Under the pieces are notes generated by a model that had not been told where the DNA came from, did no database searches, and worked only from the letters and a program-made list of their open reading frames with translations. This document shows, in pieces, positions 28,578 to 36,741 of a stretch of 36,741 nucleotides of DNA (position 1 is the first letter of the stretch; each line of letters opens with the position of its first letter). The stretch is from Acidobacteria bacterium 13_1_20CM_2_55_15 (GTDB lineage: Bacteria > Acidobacteriota > Terriglobia > 20CM-2-55-15), in assembly GCA_001920875.1 (NCBI GenBank), contig MNKP01000139.1, positions 1-36,741 of the forward strand. Direction: 5' to 3'. The translations under genes were made by a program, and so were the position numbers.

Positions 28578-29576
28578 ATGAACCAGGATCGGCTGCGCAA
28601 ATCTCCGAATATTGCGATCGTTGGGTCCACCTCCCTTTTAGGTAAAGAACTGCGTCAAATGCTGGACGATCGTGGCCTACCCGTTGGCCGGCTAGCTCTG
28701 CTTGAAACCGAAGAATATGCCGGGCTGCTTCAGGAGTTTGCTGGAGACATTCAGATAACGCAGGTCATTGCGCCTCAGGCTCTCCAAGATATCGACATTG
28801 CATTCTTCACGTGCAGCCCCGAGATCATGCAATCGTATGTGGCGAGCGGCGCGCCATTCCCGGAGTTGACGATCGACCTGACTCAGGCCGGCCAAACGGG
28901 CATCCTTTTTCTTCACGGAATATCGGGTGCGGGGGTACTCCGCCGAAAAGGTTATTACGTGAATCCGCATCCCGCGGCCATTGTTCTGGGCCGGGTGTTA
29001 TCGGAGTTGCATAACAAATTCGCAGTGCAGTCCGCTGCCGTTACCGTCCTCGAGCCGGCCTCCGAACGCGGCAACGCCGGCGTGGATGAACTTCAAGAAC
29101 AAACTGTTAATCTTTTGAATTTCCAAAAGGTGGAGAACAAGATCTTCCGGGGCCAGCTTGCTTTCAACATTCTGCCGGAAGCGGAAACCGCGGTGCGAAC
29201 CGAGTGCCGGATCGCGGAACAGCTCGCCGAAATTCTCGGAAAGACGTTTCCGCAACCTCTCATCTCAGCCGTCCAGGCCCCGGTGTTTCATTCGCACGCG
29301 TTTTCTATTTTTGTCCGGTTACTGGCTGCTCCCCCACCCGAGGAATTGTCGGCGCAGCTTCGAGGCAACACGTATTTCTCGACGGGCTCGTTTGTAGGAG
29401 GCCCCTCACCTGTGGGTGTGGTGGGTACCGAAAGAATCCATATAGGCCGCGTGCAATATCTGTCGACCAGCGACACCTACGCGCTGTGGGTGGTGGCAGA
29501 CAATCTGCGAATCGCAGCCTCGAATGCGATCCAAACCGCAGAGCAGATCATGTTGGCGCCTGCTCTAGAAATGTGA
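28578..29576 (+). CDS. Aspartate-semialdehyde dehydrogenase-like protein lacking catalytic Cys
   Basis: Rossmann start 'NIAIVGSTSLLGKELRQML', 'FNILPEAE', 'FSTGSFVGGPSPVGVVGTERIHIGRVQ...YALWVVADNLRIAASNAIQTAEQI'; 'NPHPAA' where Asd has 'NPNCST'. Confidence 0.75.
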   Translation: MNQDRLRKSPNIAIVGSTSLLGKELRQMLDDRGLPVGRLALLETEEYAGLLQEFAGDIQITQVIAPQALQDIDIAFFTCSPEIMQSYVASGAPFPELTIDLTQAGQTGILFLHGISGAGVLRRKGYYVNPHPAAIVLGRVLSELHNKFAVQSAAVTVLEPASERGNAGVDELQEQTVNLLNFQKVENKIFRGQLAFNILPEAETAVRTECRIAEQLAEILGKTFPQPLISAVQAPVFHSHAFSIFVRLLAAPPPEELSAQLRGNTYFSTGSFVGGPSPVGVVGTERIHIGRVQYLSTSDTYALWVVADNLRIAASNAIQTAEQIMLAPALEM

Positions 29577-30514
29577 TGCTGGATGATTTGCTTCGCGGCG
29601 CGTTTCGGTTGGCCCATCGCCGTCTCGGTGTTGTGTTTCTCGATCTCCTCTGGAAGGCAATTTGGTTCGCCCTGACGGCAACAGCCCTGCTTTTGGTAGC
29701 CGCGTGGTTTGGATTGATGCCACGGTCGATTGCCTGGCTCGATACCGGGAATCGCAGTGCCAATATTGCAGTTGGTATTGCCGTTGTCCGCGAGTTTTGG
29801 GAGGCTCACCGGGCCCGGGTCTTCCTAGCGGTTGCCACGGTGCTGTTCGCGTCACTAGTCATCTGGTTTGTTCTTGAAGCAGCGTTTCGAGCGAAGATTT
29901 TCCCTCTTCCTTTGGGAGAGGGCGGCGCCCCTTTGGCGCGCCGGGTGAGGGTCTCAAGATTCGGCGAGACCTGTGACCCTCACCCGGCGCGCCAGCCCGC
30001 TGGCTGTCGTGCCGACCTCTCCCAGGGGGAGAGGTTTGGCACCTTCCTTGTGGCAAGCGTCCTGAAGTGCCTCTTCCTTACGAACGCTGGACTTGCCTTC
30101 GGAGCCATTTGTTTCTCGCGCTATTTTGTCAGTCCGTTTGCGGAATGGGGTCAAATGTGGCCGGACACGAGAGGCGCAGCGCTTATTGTCGTCCTTACGC
30201 TAGCTGCGCTGGGGTTTCTGCTCACGACCATAGAGACGCTCGTTCGCAGCGATGCTATCGAGCTTCTCGGAACGGACCTCTTTCGGGTCGCTGGTCTGAT
30301 AGGAATTCTGTTGTTGTTTGAAACGATGATTAGTGGATCGTGCGCTCTGATGGTCGGTGTGGGTTTCTTGAGTGTCTCGGGGTGGAGGGATGCACTGCTG
30401 ATGCTCGGAACAGCGGCTGTCGGGATGGCTTTTATGACTGTCCTGCACAGTTACCTGCTCGTCGTGAGGTTCTCGGCGGTTGTTATAATGAGGCAGAATG
30501 TCGTCGAAGTTTGA
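29576..30514 (+). CDS. Hypothetical multi-pass membrane protein containing an in-frame palindromic repeat insertion
   Basis: ATG 29576 overlaps the upstream TGA; TM-rich N-terminal and C-terminal parts in one frame, separated by repeat-encoded '[43 protein letters not shown]'. Confidence 0.7.
   Translation: MLDDLLRGAFRLAHRRLGVVFLDLLWKAIWFALTATALLLVAAWFGLMPRSIAWLDTGNRSANIAVGIAVVREFWEAHRARVFLAVATVLFASLVIWFVLEAAFRAKIFPLPLGEGGAPLARRVRVSRFGETCDPHPARQPAGCRADLSQGERFGTFLVASVLKCLFLTNAGLAFGAICFSRYFVSPFAEWGQMWPDTRGAALIVVLTLAALGFLLTTIETLVRSDAIELLGTDLFRVAGLIGILLLFETMISGSCALMVGVGFLSVSGWRDALLMLGTAAVGMAFMTVLHSYLLVVRFSAVVIMRQNVVEV
29907..30036. repeat. Palindromic repeat family, copy B, inside a CDS
   Basis: Perfect 19-bp inverted repeat ggcgcgccgggtgagggtc (29935-29953) / gaccctcacccggcgcgcc (29975-29993), flanked by ccctcttcctttgggagaggg and inverted cctctcccagggggagagg. 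Confidence 0.88.
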
Positions 30515-32030
30515 AACAATTCTCATCATCGATTTCGGTGGACAATATACACAACTCATCGGCCGCAGGATTCGGGAAGCGAACGTCTACACAGAAATCG
30601 TCCCTTTCAGCATTTCTCTTGAGAAGCTGAAGGCGCAACAACCCAAAGGTATTGTGTTGTCCGGCGGCCCGTCTTCGGTTTACGAAACGGGCGCCCCAGT
30701 TTGCGATCCGGCCATTCTCAAGCTCGGAATCCCCATTTTGGGAATCTGCTACGGGATGCAATTGATCGGAAAAGAATTCGGCGGACGTGTTGAATCTGCC
30801 GCACAGCGCGAATATGGATCGCGCTCTCTGGAATCAGTTCGGCCATCATGCCTCCTCGATGGCATGCGCCGCGTCTGGATGAGTCACGGAGATCGCATCC
30901 TCGAGGCTCCCCCGGGATTTGAAGTGACAGCCCGCACGGACACGACAATCGCGGCTATGGAAGATCCGGTCCGGAAAGTTTTCGGTGTTCAGTTTCATCC
31001 CGAAGTCACCCACACCGAAAACGGAGAAGCACTGCTGCGCCGTTTCGTGTTTGATGTATGCCGATGCCGGGGGGATTGGACAGTGGGCTCGTTCATCGAA
31101 ACGGCCGTCGACCGCATTCGCAACCAGATCGGCAATGGCCGTGCGCTGTGCGCAATCAGCGGCGGGGTGGATTCGACGGTCGCCGCGACTCTGGTTTCAC
31201 GAGCGATCGGCGATGGTCTCGTCGGCGTTTTCGTTGACACCGGATTGCTGCGAAAGAATGAATACGAGAAAGTCCTTTCGATGCTGAAGGACAATCTCCA
31301 TCTCAACATTCACGGTATTGATGCGTCTGAACGCTTTTTGAACATGCTCACCGGTGTTACCGATCCGGAGAAAAAACGGAAGCTGATCGGGAATGAGTTT
31401 ATTCGTGTTTTTGAAGAGGAAGCACAGCGGATTGGTTCTGTCGATTTTCTTGTGCAGGGGACGTTGTACCCGGATGTCATCGAATCCGTCTCGGTGAAGG
31501 GGCCCTCGCAGACGATTAAATCGCACCATAACGTGGGCGGTTTGCCGGAACGAATGCATCTGAAGCTCATCGAACCGTTACGCGAGCTGTTCAAGGATGA
31601 GGTACGGCGTGTCGGGCTTCAACTCGGGCTCCCAGAAGACGTGGTGTGGCGGCAGCCGTTTCCGGGACCCGGTCTTGCTGTGCGAATCATGGGCGAGATT
31701 ACACGGGAAAGCGTCTATATGCTCCAAGACGCGGATGACATTTTGGTTTCTGAGATCAAAAGGGCCGGCCTATACCGGCAGATCTGGCAATCTTTCGGTG
31801 TGCTTCTTCCCGTTAAGAGTGTCGGCGTCATGGGCGACATTCGAACCTACGAACACACGCTCGCCGTTCGCGCTGTCCACAGTGCCGACGGTATGACGGC
31901 CGATTGGGTTCGGCTTCCATACGATGTGATGGCGGTGATCTCGAATCGGATCGTCAACGAAGTAAAGGGAATCAACCGCGTCGTCTATGACATCACATCC
32001 AAACCTCCGGCGACGATTGAATGGGAGTAG
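30498..32030 (+). CDS. guaA: GMP synthase (glutamine-hydrolysing)
   Basis: '[20 protein letters not shown]', 'GICYGMQLI', '[14 protein letters not shown]', '[16 protein letters not shown]', '[30 protein letters not shown]', '[10 protein letters not shown]'. Confidence 0.97.
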   Translation: MSSKFETILIIDFGGQYTQLIGRRIREANVYTEIVPFSISLEKLKAQQPKGIVLSGGPSSVYETGAPVCDPAILKLGIPILGICYGMQLIGKEFGGRVESAAQREYGSRSLESVRPSCLLDGMRRVWMSHGDRILEAPPGFEVTARTDTTIAAMEDPVRKVFGVQFHPEVTHTENGEALLRRFVFDVCRCRGDWTVGSFIETAVDRIRNQIGNGRALCAISGGVDSTVAATLVSRAIGDGLVGVFVDTGLLRKNEYEKVLSMLKDNLHLNIHGIDASERFLNMLTGVTDPEKKRKLIGNEFIRVFEEEAQRIGSVDFLVQGTLYPDVIESVSVKGPSQTIKSHHNVGGLPERMHLKLIEPLRELFKDEVRRVGLQLGLPEDVVWRQPFPGPGLAVRIMGEITRESVYMLQDADDILVSEIKRAGLYRQIWQSFGVLLPVKSVGVMGDIRTYEHTLAVRAVHSADGMTADWVRLPYDVMAVISNRIVNEVKGINRVVYDITSKPPATIEWE

Positions 32031-32050
32031 GGGTTGTTAATCTCGCTGGG

Positions 32051-32077
32051 ATTCCCTTCCTCTGCGAGGAGGGGAAT
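32051..32077 (+). promoter_or_regulatory. 12-bp hairpin in guaA-dnaE spacer enclosing a purine-rich SD-like sequence
   Basis: attcccttcctc (32051-32062) - tgc - gaggaggggaat (32066-32077); 11 Watson-Crick pairs plus one G-U. Confidence 0.6.
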
Positions 32078-32088
32078 ACTTAGAAACT

Positions 32089-35000
32089 ATGTCAACGTTC
32101 GTTCATCTCCATCTGCATTCGGGTTTCAGTCTTCTCGATGGAGCCTGCGATCACGACACGCTGGCCAAGACTGCTGCCAAATACAAAATGCCGGCGGTGG
32201 CTGTGACCGATCATGGGAATCTTTTTGGCGCAATCGGATTCTACGAAGCCACGACCAAGTACGGTGTCAAGCCGATCATTGGCTGCGAGATGTACATCGC
32301 GAAGACGAGCCGGTTCGATCGCGATCCCGCCAGCGGCCGCCCGTATCATCTGATTGTTCTCTGTGAAAACGAGAGAGGGTACAAGAACCTCGTCAAGCTT
32401 GTCTCGAAAGGGTACCTTGAAGGTTTCTATTACAAACCACGAATTGATAAGGACTTGCTCAGCCAGCACAGCGAAGGACTCATCGGCCTATCGGCCTGTC
32501 TAAACGGCGAAGTGGCTTCAAACGTCTTGGGTGGGCGCGCGGACCAGGCCGAAAGAGCGGCCGGCGAATATCTGGACATTTTCGGCCGAGACCGTTTCTT
32601 CCTGGAGATCCACAATCACGGCCTGGAGAAACAACGCAAAATCATCCCCGATATGCTGCAGATCTCGGCACGCACTGGAATTCGTCCGGTCGCAACCAAC
32701 GACTGTCACTACATGCAGCAGGATGACTGCCGGGCCCATGACATTCTGTTGTGTATCCAAACGGGAAAGACTGTCAACGATCCAAACCGGATGAAGTTTT
32801 ACACGGATCAGTTCTACTTCAAGACGCGAGAAGAAATGAACCGTGTATTCGGCGAGCTTCCCTTCGTCCTCGATCAAAGCGTCGAGATCGCCGAACGCTG
32901 CTGTCTCCAGCTTCAGAAGGTTCAAAATCCCTTTCCGGAATTCACAGTTCCGCCGGGCTATACGATCGACACCTACTTTGCGAAAATCGTCCACGACGGT
33001 TTTCAGGACCGGCTGGAACTTCTGAAACCGCTTGCCGGCCGCGGGCTGCTCAAAAATCCACTTTCCGCCTACGAAGCCCGCCTGGAAGAAGAAATTCGGA
33101 TCATTCAAGGAATGAAGTACTCGGGATACTTCCTGATTGTTTGGGATCTTATCCGGTACGCTCGGGAAAACGACATTCCAGTAGGCCCCGGCCGTGGTTC
33201 GGCCGCAGGCAGTTTGGTTTCCTATTGTATGCGGATAACTGACTTGGATCCCCTGCAGTACGGACTTCTCTTCGAGCGTTTTCTCAATCCCGAGCGCGTG
33301 ACGTTGCCGGATATCGATATCGATTTTTGCATGAACCGGCGGGCTGCTGTTATCGATTACGTGACAAAAAAGTACGGGCGCGAGAATGTTTCGCAGATCA
33401 TCACTTTCGGTACTATGGCTGCACGTGGCGTCATTCGAGATACGGGCCGGGGCTTGGAGATGACCTATGCCGAAGTCGACAGAATCGCCAAATTGGTTCC
33501 GGCGGAGTTGCACATTACGCTCGAGAAGGCGATCGATCAGAGTGCCGACCTGAAGGCTTTGATTCAAAGTGATGGCCGGGTCAAGGAACTCATCGAAATC
33601 GCCAAACGGCTCGAAGGCCTGGCGCGGCACGCTTCCACACATGCCGCCGGTGTGGTGATTTCACCTCAGCCCTTGACAGACTTTGTTCCTTTATACAAGA
33701 CGAACAAAGACGAAATCACGACAATGTATCCGATGATGGATGTCGAGAAAATCGGGCTCCTTAAGATGGATTTTCTCGCCCTTACGACGCTAACGATCAT
33801 CGACGATACGCTGAAAATGCTGAAGCAGTACGAAGGTCTCGACCTGAATATGGACACAGTTCCGCTCGATGACGAAAAAACGTACGAGCTTTTCTCGGCC
33901 GGTTTGACCGACGGCGTATTTCAGTTTGAAAGTTCGGGCATGAAAGACATCCTTCGCAAGTTCAAGCCCTCCAGCATCGAACATCTCACTGCTCTCAATG
34001 CCCTATATCGCCCCGGCCCTATTGGCGGCGGCATGATCGACGATTTCATCAAGCGCAAACATGGCGTAAAAAAGATCGAGTACGAATTGCCGGAGCTGAA
34101 GGCAGTCCTCGAGGAGACATACGGCGTTATCGTTTACCAGGAACAGGTGATGCAAATTGCCAATGTCATCTCCGGCTATTCGCTAGGTGAGGCGGATTTG
34201 CTGCGCCGTGCGATGGGGAAGAAGAAGGCCGAAGAAATGGCCGCACAACGCGAAAAATTCTTGGGCGGTGCGCGTGCCAAAGGATTCAAAGATGAGAAGA
34301 AGATCACCCGAATCTTCGACCTGATGGAGCAATTTGCCGGATACGGCTTCAACAAGTCGCACTCGGCGGCGTATGCCGTTCTGGCCTATCGTACGGCTTA
34401 TTTGAAGGCGCGCCACCCCCAATACTTTATGGCGGCGCTTCTGACGAGTGAACGTGGAAACCAGGACAAGGTTGTTAAGTACATCAACGAATGCCGCGAC
34501 ATGGGAATCGCCATCCAGCCTCCCGACATCGATTCCAGCGATGTGCATTTCACGCCTACGAAAGACGGCATCCGCTTCGGCCTCGCAGCGATTAAGAACG
34601 TTGGAGAGACGGCCATTACGTCCATCGTCGCCTCCAAACCGTTCGAATCGCTTTTCGATTTCTGTGAGCGGGTTGATCTTCGCACCGTAAACAAACGCGT
34701 TATTGAAAGCCTCGTCAAGGCAGGGGCGTTCGACAGTATCGAGACAGATCGATCTCTGCTCTACGCGAATATCGATCGGGCTATGGACTGGGGGCAGCGT
34801 AAGCAGCGCGAGAGGGAAATAGGGCAAGGCGGGTTATTCGGAATGATTACTGTTGTGGGCAACCGCAATAACGGCCTTGATCCAGCCGATCCCTGGCCGG
34901 AGGGTTTGAAGCTGAAGCATGAAAAGGAAACGCTGGGCTTCTACATCACGGGACATCCCCTTCGGAAATACACCAATGAAGTCAAGACGTATGGAAATGC

Positions 35001-35532
35001 AACCACAGGAGTTCTGTCGGAGAAGCCTTCCGGATTCGATGTCTCGATTGGAGGTCTGGTCTCGGCCATCCGCCTTATGCGGACCAAAAAGGGCGATGCA
35101 ATGTGTGTGATTCTGCTCGAAGATTGGGAAGGAATCGTTGAAGTGCTGGTTTTTCCGGAAATCTACTCAAAGGTTCAGCGTTTGCTTGAAGTCGATGCAC
35201 CTGTATTCGTTCGCGGCAAACTCGACAACGACGAATCGTCGAGCAAAATTTTGGCCACCGATCTCCTTCCGATGGAACGCGTGAAAGAAGTGCTGAGCCG
35301 GATCGTAACGATTCGAATCGACGGCTCAATTGCCCCTCCGGATCTTGCCGAGCGGCTTCAGCCGATCATTGACGAAAAAAGAGGCTCGGCCGAAGTAATC
35401 TTTGAGCTAAAATTTCCCGGCCGGTTTACCGCGCTGGTCCGGCCGAACCCTTACGTGAAGATCTCCCCGGACCGTGAGTTCGTGGAGTCCGTCGAACGCA
35501 TCTGCGGACGCAATACCGTGCAACTGTCCTAA
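32089..35532 (+). CDS. dnaE: DNA polymerase III subunit alpha
   Basis: PHP domain 'FVHLHLHSGFSLLDGACDHDTLAKTAAKYKMPAVAVTDHGNLFG', 'VGPGRGSAAGSLVSYCMRITDLDPLQYGLLFERFLNPERVTLPDIDIDF', 'GYGFNKSHSAAYAVLAYRTAYLKARHP'. Confidence 0.97.
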   Translation: MSTFVHLHLHSGFSLLDGACDHDTLAKTAAKYKMPAVAVTDHGNLFGAIGFYEATTKYGVKPIIGCEMYIAKTSRFDRDPASGRPYHLIVLCENERGYKNLVKLVSKGYLEGFYYKPRIDKDLLSQHSEGLIGLSACLNGEVASNVLGGRADQAERAAGEYLDIFGRDRFFLEIHNHGLEKQRKIIPDMLQISARTGIRPVATNDCHYMQQDDCRAHDILLCIQTGKTVNDPNRMKFYTDQFYFKTREEMNRVFGELPFVLDQSVEIAERCCLQLQKVQNPFPEFTVPPGYTIDTYFAKIVHDGFQDRLELLKPLAGRGLLKNPLSAYEARLEEEIRIIQGMKYSGYFLIVWDLIRYARENDIPVGPGRGSAAGSLVSYCMRITDLDPLQYGLLFERFLNPERVTLPDIDIDFCMNRRAAVIDYVTKKYGRENVSQIITFGTMAARGVIRDTGRGLEMTYAEVDRIAKLVPAELHITLEKAIDQSADLKALIQSDGRVKELIEIAKRLEGLARHASTHAAGVVISPQPLTDFVPLYKTNKDEITTMYPMMDVEKIGLLKMDFLALTTLTIIDDTLKMLKQYEGLDLNMDTVPLDDEKTYELFSAGLTDGVFQFESSGMKDILRKFKPSSIEHLTALNALYRPGPIGGGMIDDFIKRKHGVKKIEYELPELKAVLEETYGVIVYQEQVMQIANVISGYSLGEADLLRRAMGKKKAEEMAAQREKFLGGARAKGFKDEKKITRIFDLMEQFAGYGFNKSHSAAYAVLAYRTAYLKARHPQYFMAALLTSERGNQDKVVKYINECRDMGIAIQPPDIDSSDVHFTPTKDGIRFGLAAIKNVGETAITSIVASKPFESLFDFCERVDLRTVNKRVIESLVKAGAFDSIETDRSLLYANIDRAMDWGQRKQREREIGQGGLFGMITVVGNRNNGLDPADPWPEGLKLKHEKETLGFYITGHPLRKYTNEVKTYGNATTGVLSEKPSGFDVSIGGLVSAIRLMRTKKGDAMCVILLEDWEGIVEVLVFPEIYSKVQRLLEVDAPVFVRGKLDNDESSSKILATDLLPMERVKEVLSRIVTIRIDGSIAPPDLAERLQPIIDEKRGSAEVIFELKFPGRFTALVRPNPYVKISPDREFVESVERICGRNTVQLS

Positions 35533-35536
35533 AATA

Positions 35537-35606
35537 GGCCCCGCCATGGATTACGTCTAATCTACGGGGCCGTCCATTGGATTCAACGGAGTCCCAGAGC
35601 GGGACT
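35537..35606 (+). promoter_or_regulatory. Two tandem hairpins in the dnaE-accA spacer
   Basis: ggccccg (35537-35543)/cggggcc (35565-35571) with inner gatta (35549-35553)/taatc (35558-35562); then agtccc (35590-35595)/gggact (35601-35606). Confidence 0.5.
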
Positions 35607-35612
35607 TAGAAT

Positions 35613-36416
35613 ATGGATCAGCTCTCAGCGTACCAAAAGGTACAGCTCGCACGTCATCCGCAACGTCCGTACTTTCTGGACTACATACAACACCTGTGCC
35701 CGGATTTTGTCGAGATGCACGGGGATCGGAGATTCGCCGACGATCCCGCCATCGTCGCCGGTTTCGGTAGCTTGGGCAACCGGCCCGTGTGCATGCTTGG
35801 CCACCAGAAGGGAAAGGACACCAAACAGCGGCAATACCGGAACTTCGGAATGCCTAAACCTGAAGGCTACCGCAAAGCTCTCCGCGTCATGAAAATCGCG
35901 GAGAAATTCAACCGGCCCATTTTGACGTTCATTGATACGCCGGGAGCGTACCCTGGCATTGACGCTGAAGAGCGCGGGCAGGCGGAAGCCATTGCAAATA
36001 ACTTAAAGGAAATGTCTCAGCTTCGTGTGCCGGTCATCGCAACCATCACGGGTGAGGGAGGCTCGGGAGGCGCTCTCGCAATCGCCGTCGGCGACCGCGT
36101 AAACATGCTCGAATACTCGATCTATTCGGTTATCGCTCCCGAAAGCTGCTCGGCTATCCTGTGGCGCGATCGACTACATGCGGTCGAAGCCGCCGAAGCC
36201 TTGAAGCTCACTCCTGAAGATCTCAAGCGGTGTCACTTGATTGATGAGATCATTCCCGAACCTGAAGGGGGCGCTCAAAACGATCCAGCCGGAATGGCGA
36301 AATGCCTCGGTTCAGTACTCGAACGCCAGCTCCGTGAATTGCAGAACGCTAGTCCGGACGAGCTCGTCGATTGCCGTCATAAGAAATTTCGTGCTATGGG
36401 CGCTTTCGGGGAATAA
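35613..36416 (+). CDS. accA: Acetyl-CoA carboxylase carboxyltransferase subunit alpha, N-terminally short
   Basis: '[20 protein letters not shown]', '[68 protein letters not shown]', '[38 protein letters not shown]'. Confidence 0.94.
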   Translation: MDQLSAYQKVQLARHPQRPYFLDYIQHLCPDFVEMHGDRRFADDPAIVAGFGSLGNRPVCMLGHQKGKDTKQRQYRNFGMPKPEGYRKALRVMKIAEKFNRPILTFIDTPGAYPGIDAEERGQAEAIANNLKEMSQLRVPVIATITGEGGSGGALAIAVGDRVNMLEYSIYSVIAPESCSAILWRDRLHAVEAAEALKLTPEDLKRCHLIDEIIPEPEGGAQNDPAGMAKCLGSVLERQLRELQNASPDELVDCRHKKFRAMGAFGE

Positions 36417-36553
36417 TCCGCAGCGGCTTTTTTGAGGCTCCGCCTTGTCGGCTCGCACTTCAGGCGGCGGGTGGAAACCGTGTACTGTCCGGATCAGAAG
36501 GGGTGGTGGCCACTGGCTTGCTCACCATTATGATTCCGCTCGAGAGTTGCGAG

Positions 36554-36709
36554 TTAGTGATGTGCTGAGCCGCCTCCGGTCCGCTTGACGTCCTCTGCCA
36601 TTGCCACTTCGCCTCGCCGGACAGTAACGTAGCTCACAACCACGATGAAAATAACAACGGCAATGAGTATTGAACCGGATATCGCAAGCGCCCGTAAAAG
36701 ATCAGGCAT
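36554..36709 (-). CDS. 51-aa single-pass membrane protein (below the ORF-track cutoff)
   Basis: My translation: MPDLLRALAISGSILIAVVIFIVVVSYVTVRRGEVAMAEDVKRTGGGSAHH*; one hydrophobic segment with a basic flank. Confidence 0.45.
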   Translation of the reverse strand: MPDLLRALAISGSILIAVVIFIVVVSYVTVRRGEVAMAEDVKRTGGGSAHH

Positions 36710-36741
36710 TCCTTTTGCTTACCTCGTATGAAAATTCAATC

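Noticed and set aside
29204-29575. N-terminal extension of the membrane-protein ORF 29204-30514
   Set aside because: Overlaps the Asd-like CDS out of frame; ATG 29576 at the ATGA overlap is a natural start and begins protein-like sequence.
29907-30036. Insertion sequence or transposon
   Set aside because: Too short and carries no transposase; better described as a palindromic repeat or non-autonomous element.
32518-33642. 374-aa minus-strand ORF inside dnaE
   Set aside because: Antisense of strongly conserved dnaE sequence; no recognisable domain.
1-36741. Novel multi-gene defence, secondary-metabolite or phage system
   Set aside because: Almost all genes are recognisable housekeeping genes in short operons; no cluster of unknown or defence-type genes is visible.

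Overview
This 36.7 kb window looks like core bacterial chromosome, probably from an Acidobacteria-like genome. That taxonomic guess is inference from protein style and the secreted family at 702-1724. I see about 35 coding genes with short spacers and many stop/start overlaps. They include heme biosynthesis (hemA-hemC-hemD with a ccsA/hemX-like gene), an M50 protease, trpS, scpA-scpB, an rluB-like gene, hisC, a CoA-binding protein, rarA, a GT-C-like membrane glycosyltransferase, a SAM methyltransferase, a SpoU-type rRNA methylase, tsaC, a DUF218 protein, a PTP-like protein, a peptide-binding lipoprotein, nagZ, mutS, pfkA, tsaB-rimI, DUF465, psd-pssA, an Asd-like gene, a membrane protein, guaA, dnaE and accA. 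I found no rRNA, tRNA, CRISPR array, prophage or recognisable defence island, and no clear multi-gene novel system. The unusual content is fine-scale: (i) a palindromic repeat family with one copy read in frame inside a membrane-protein gene and a second copy supplying the C-terminus and stop of another gene; (ii) a 36-bp, frame-preserving tandem repeat belonging to a dispersed family; (iii) a 12-bp perfect palindrome whose ends form divergent -10 boxes between an rRNA methylase gene and tsaC; (iv) hairpins in the dnaE and accA leaders; (v) likely pseudoenzymes (Asd-like without the catalytic Cys, PTP-like with Cys to Ser); (vi) recurrent -10 boxes 5-8 nt from start codons, suggesting leaderless mRNAs; (vii) an AccA lacking its N-terminal region; and (viii) a YciI/DUF385 chimeric remnant.
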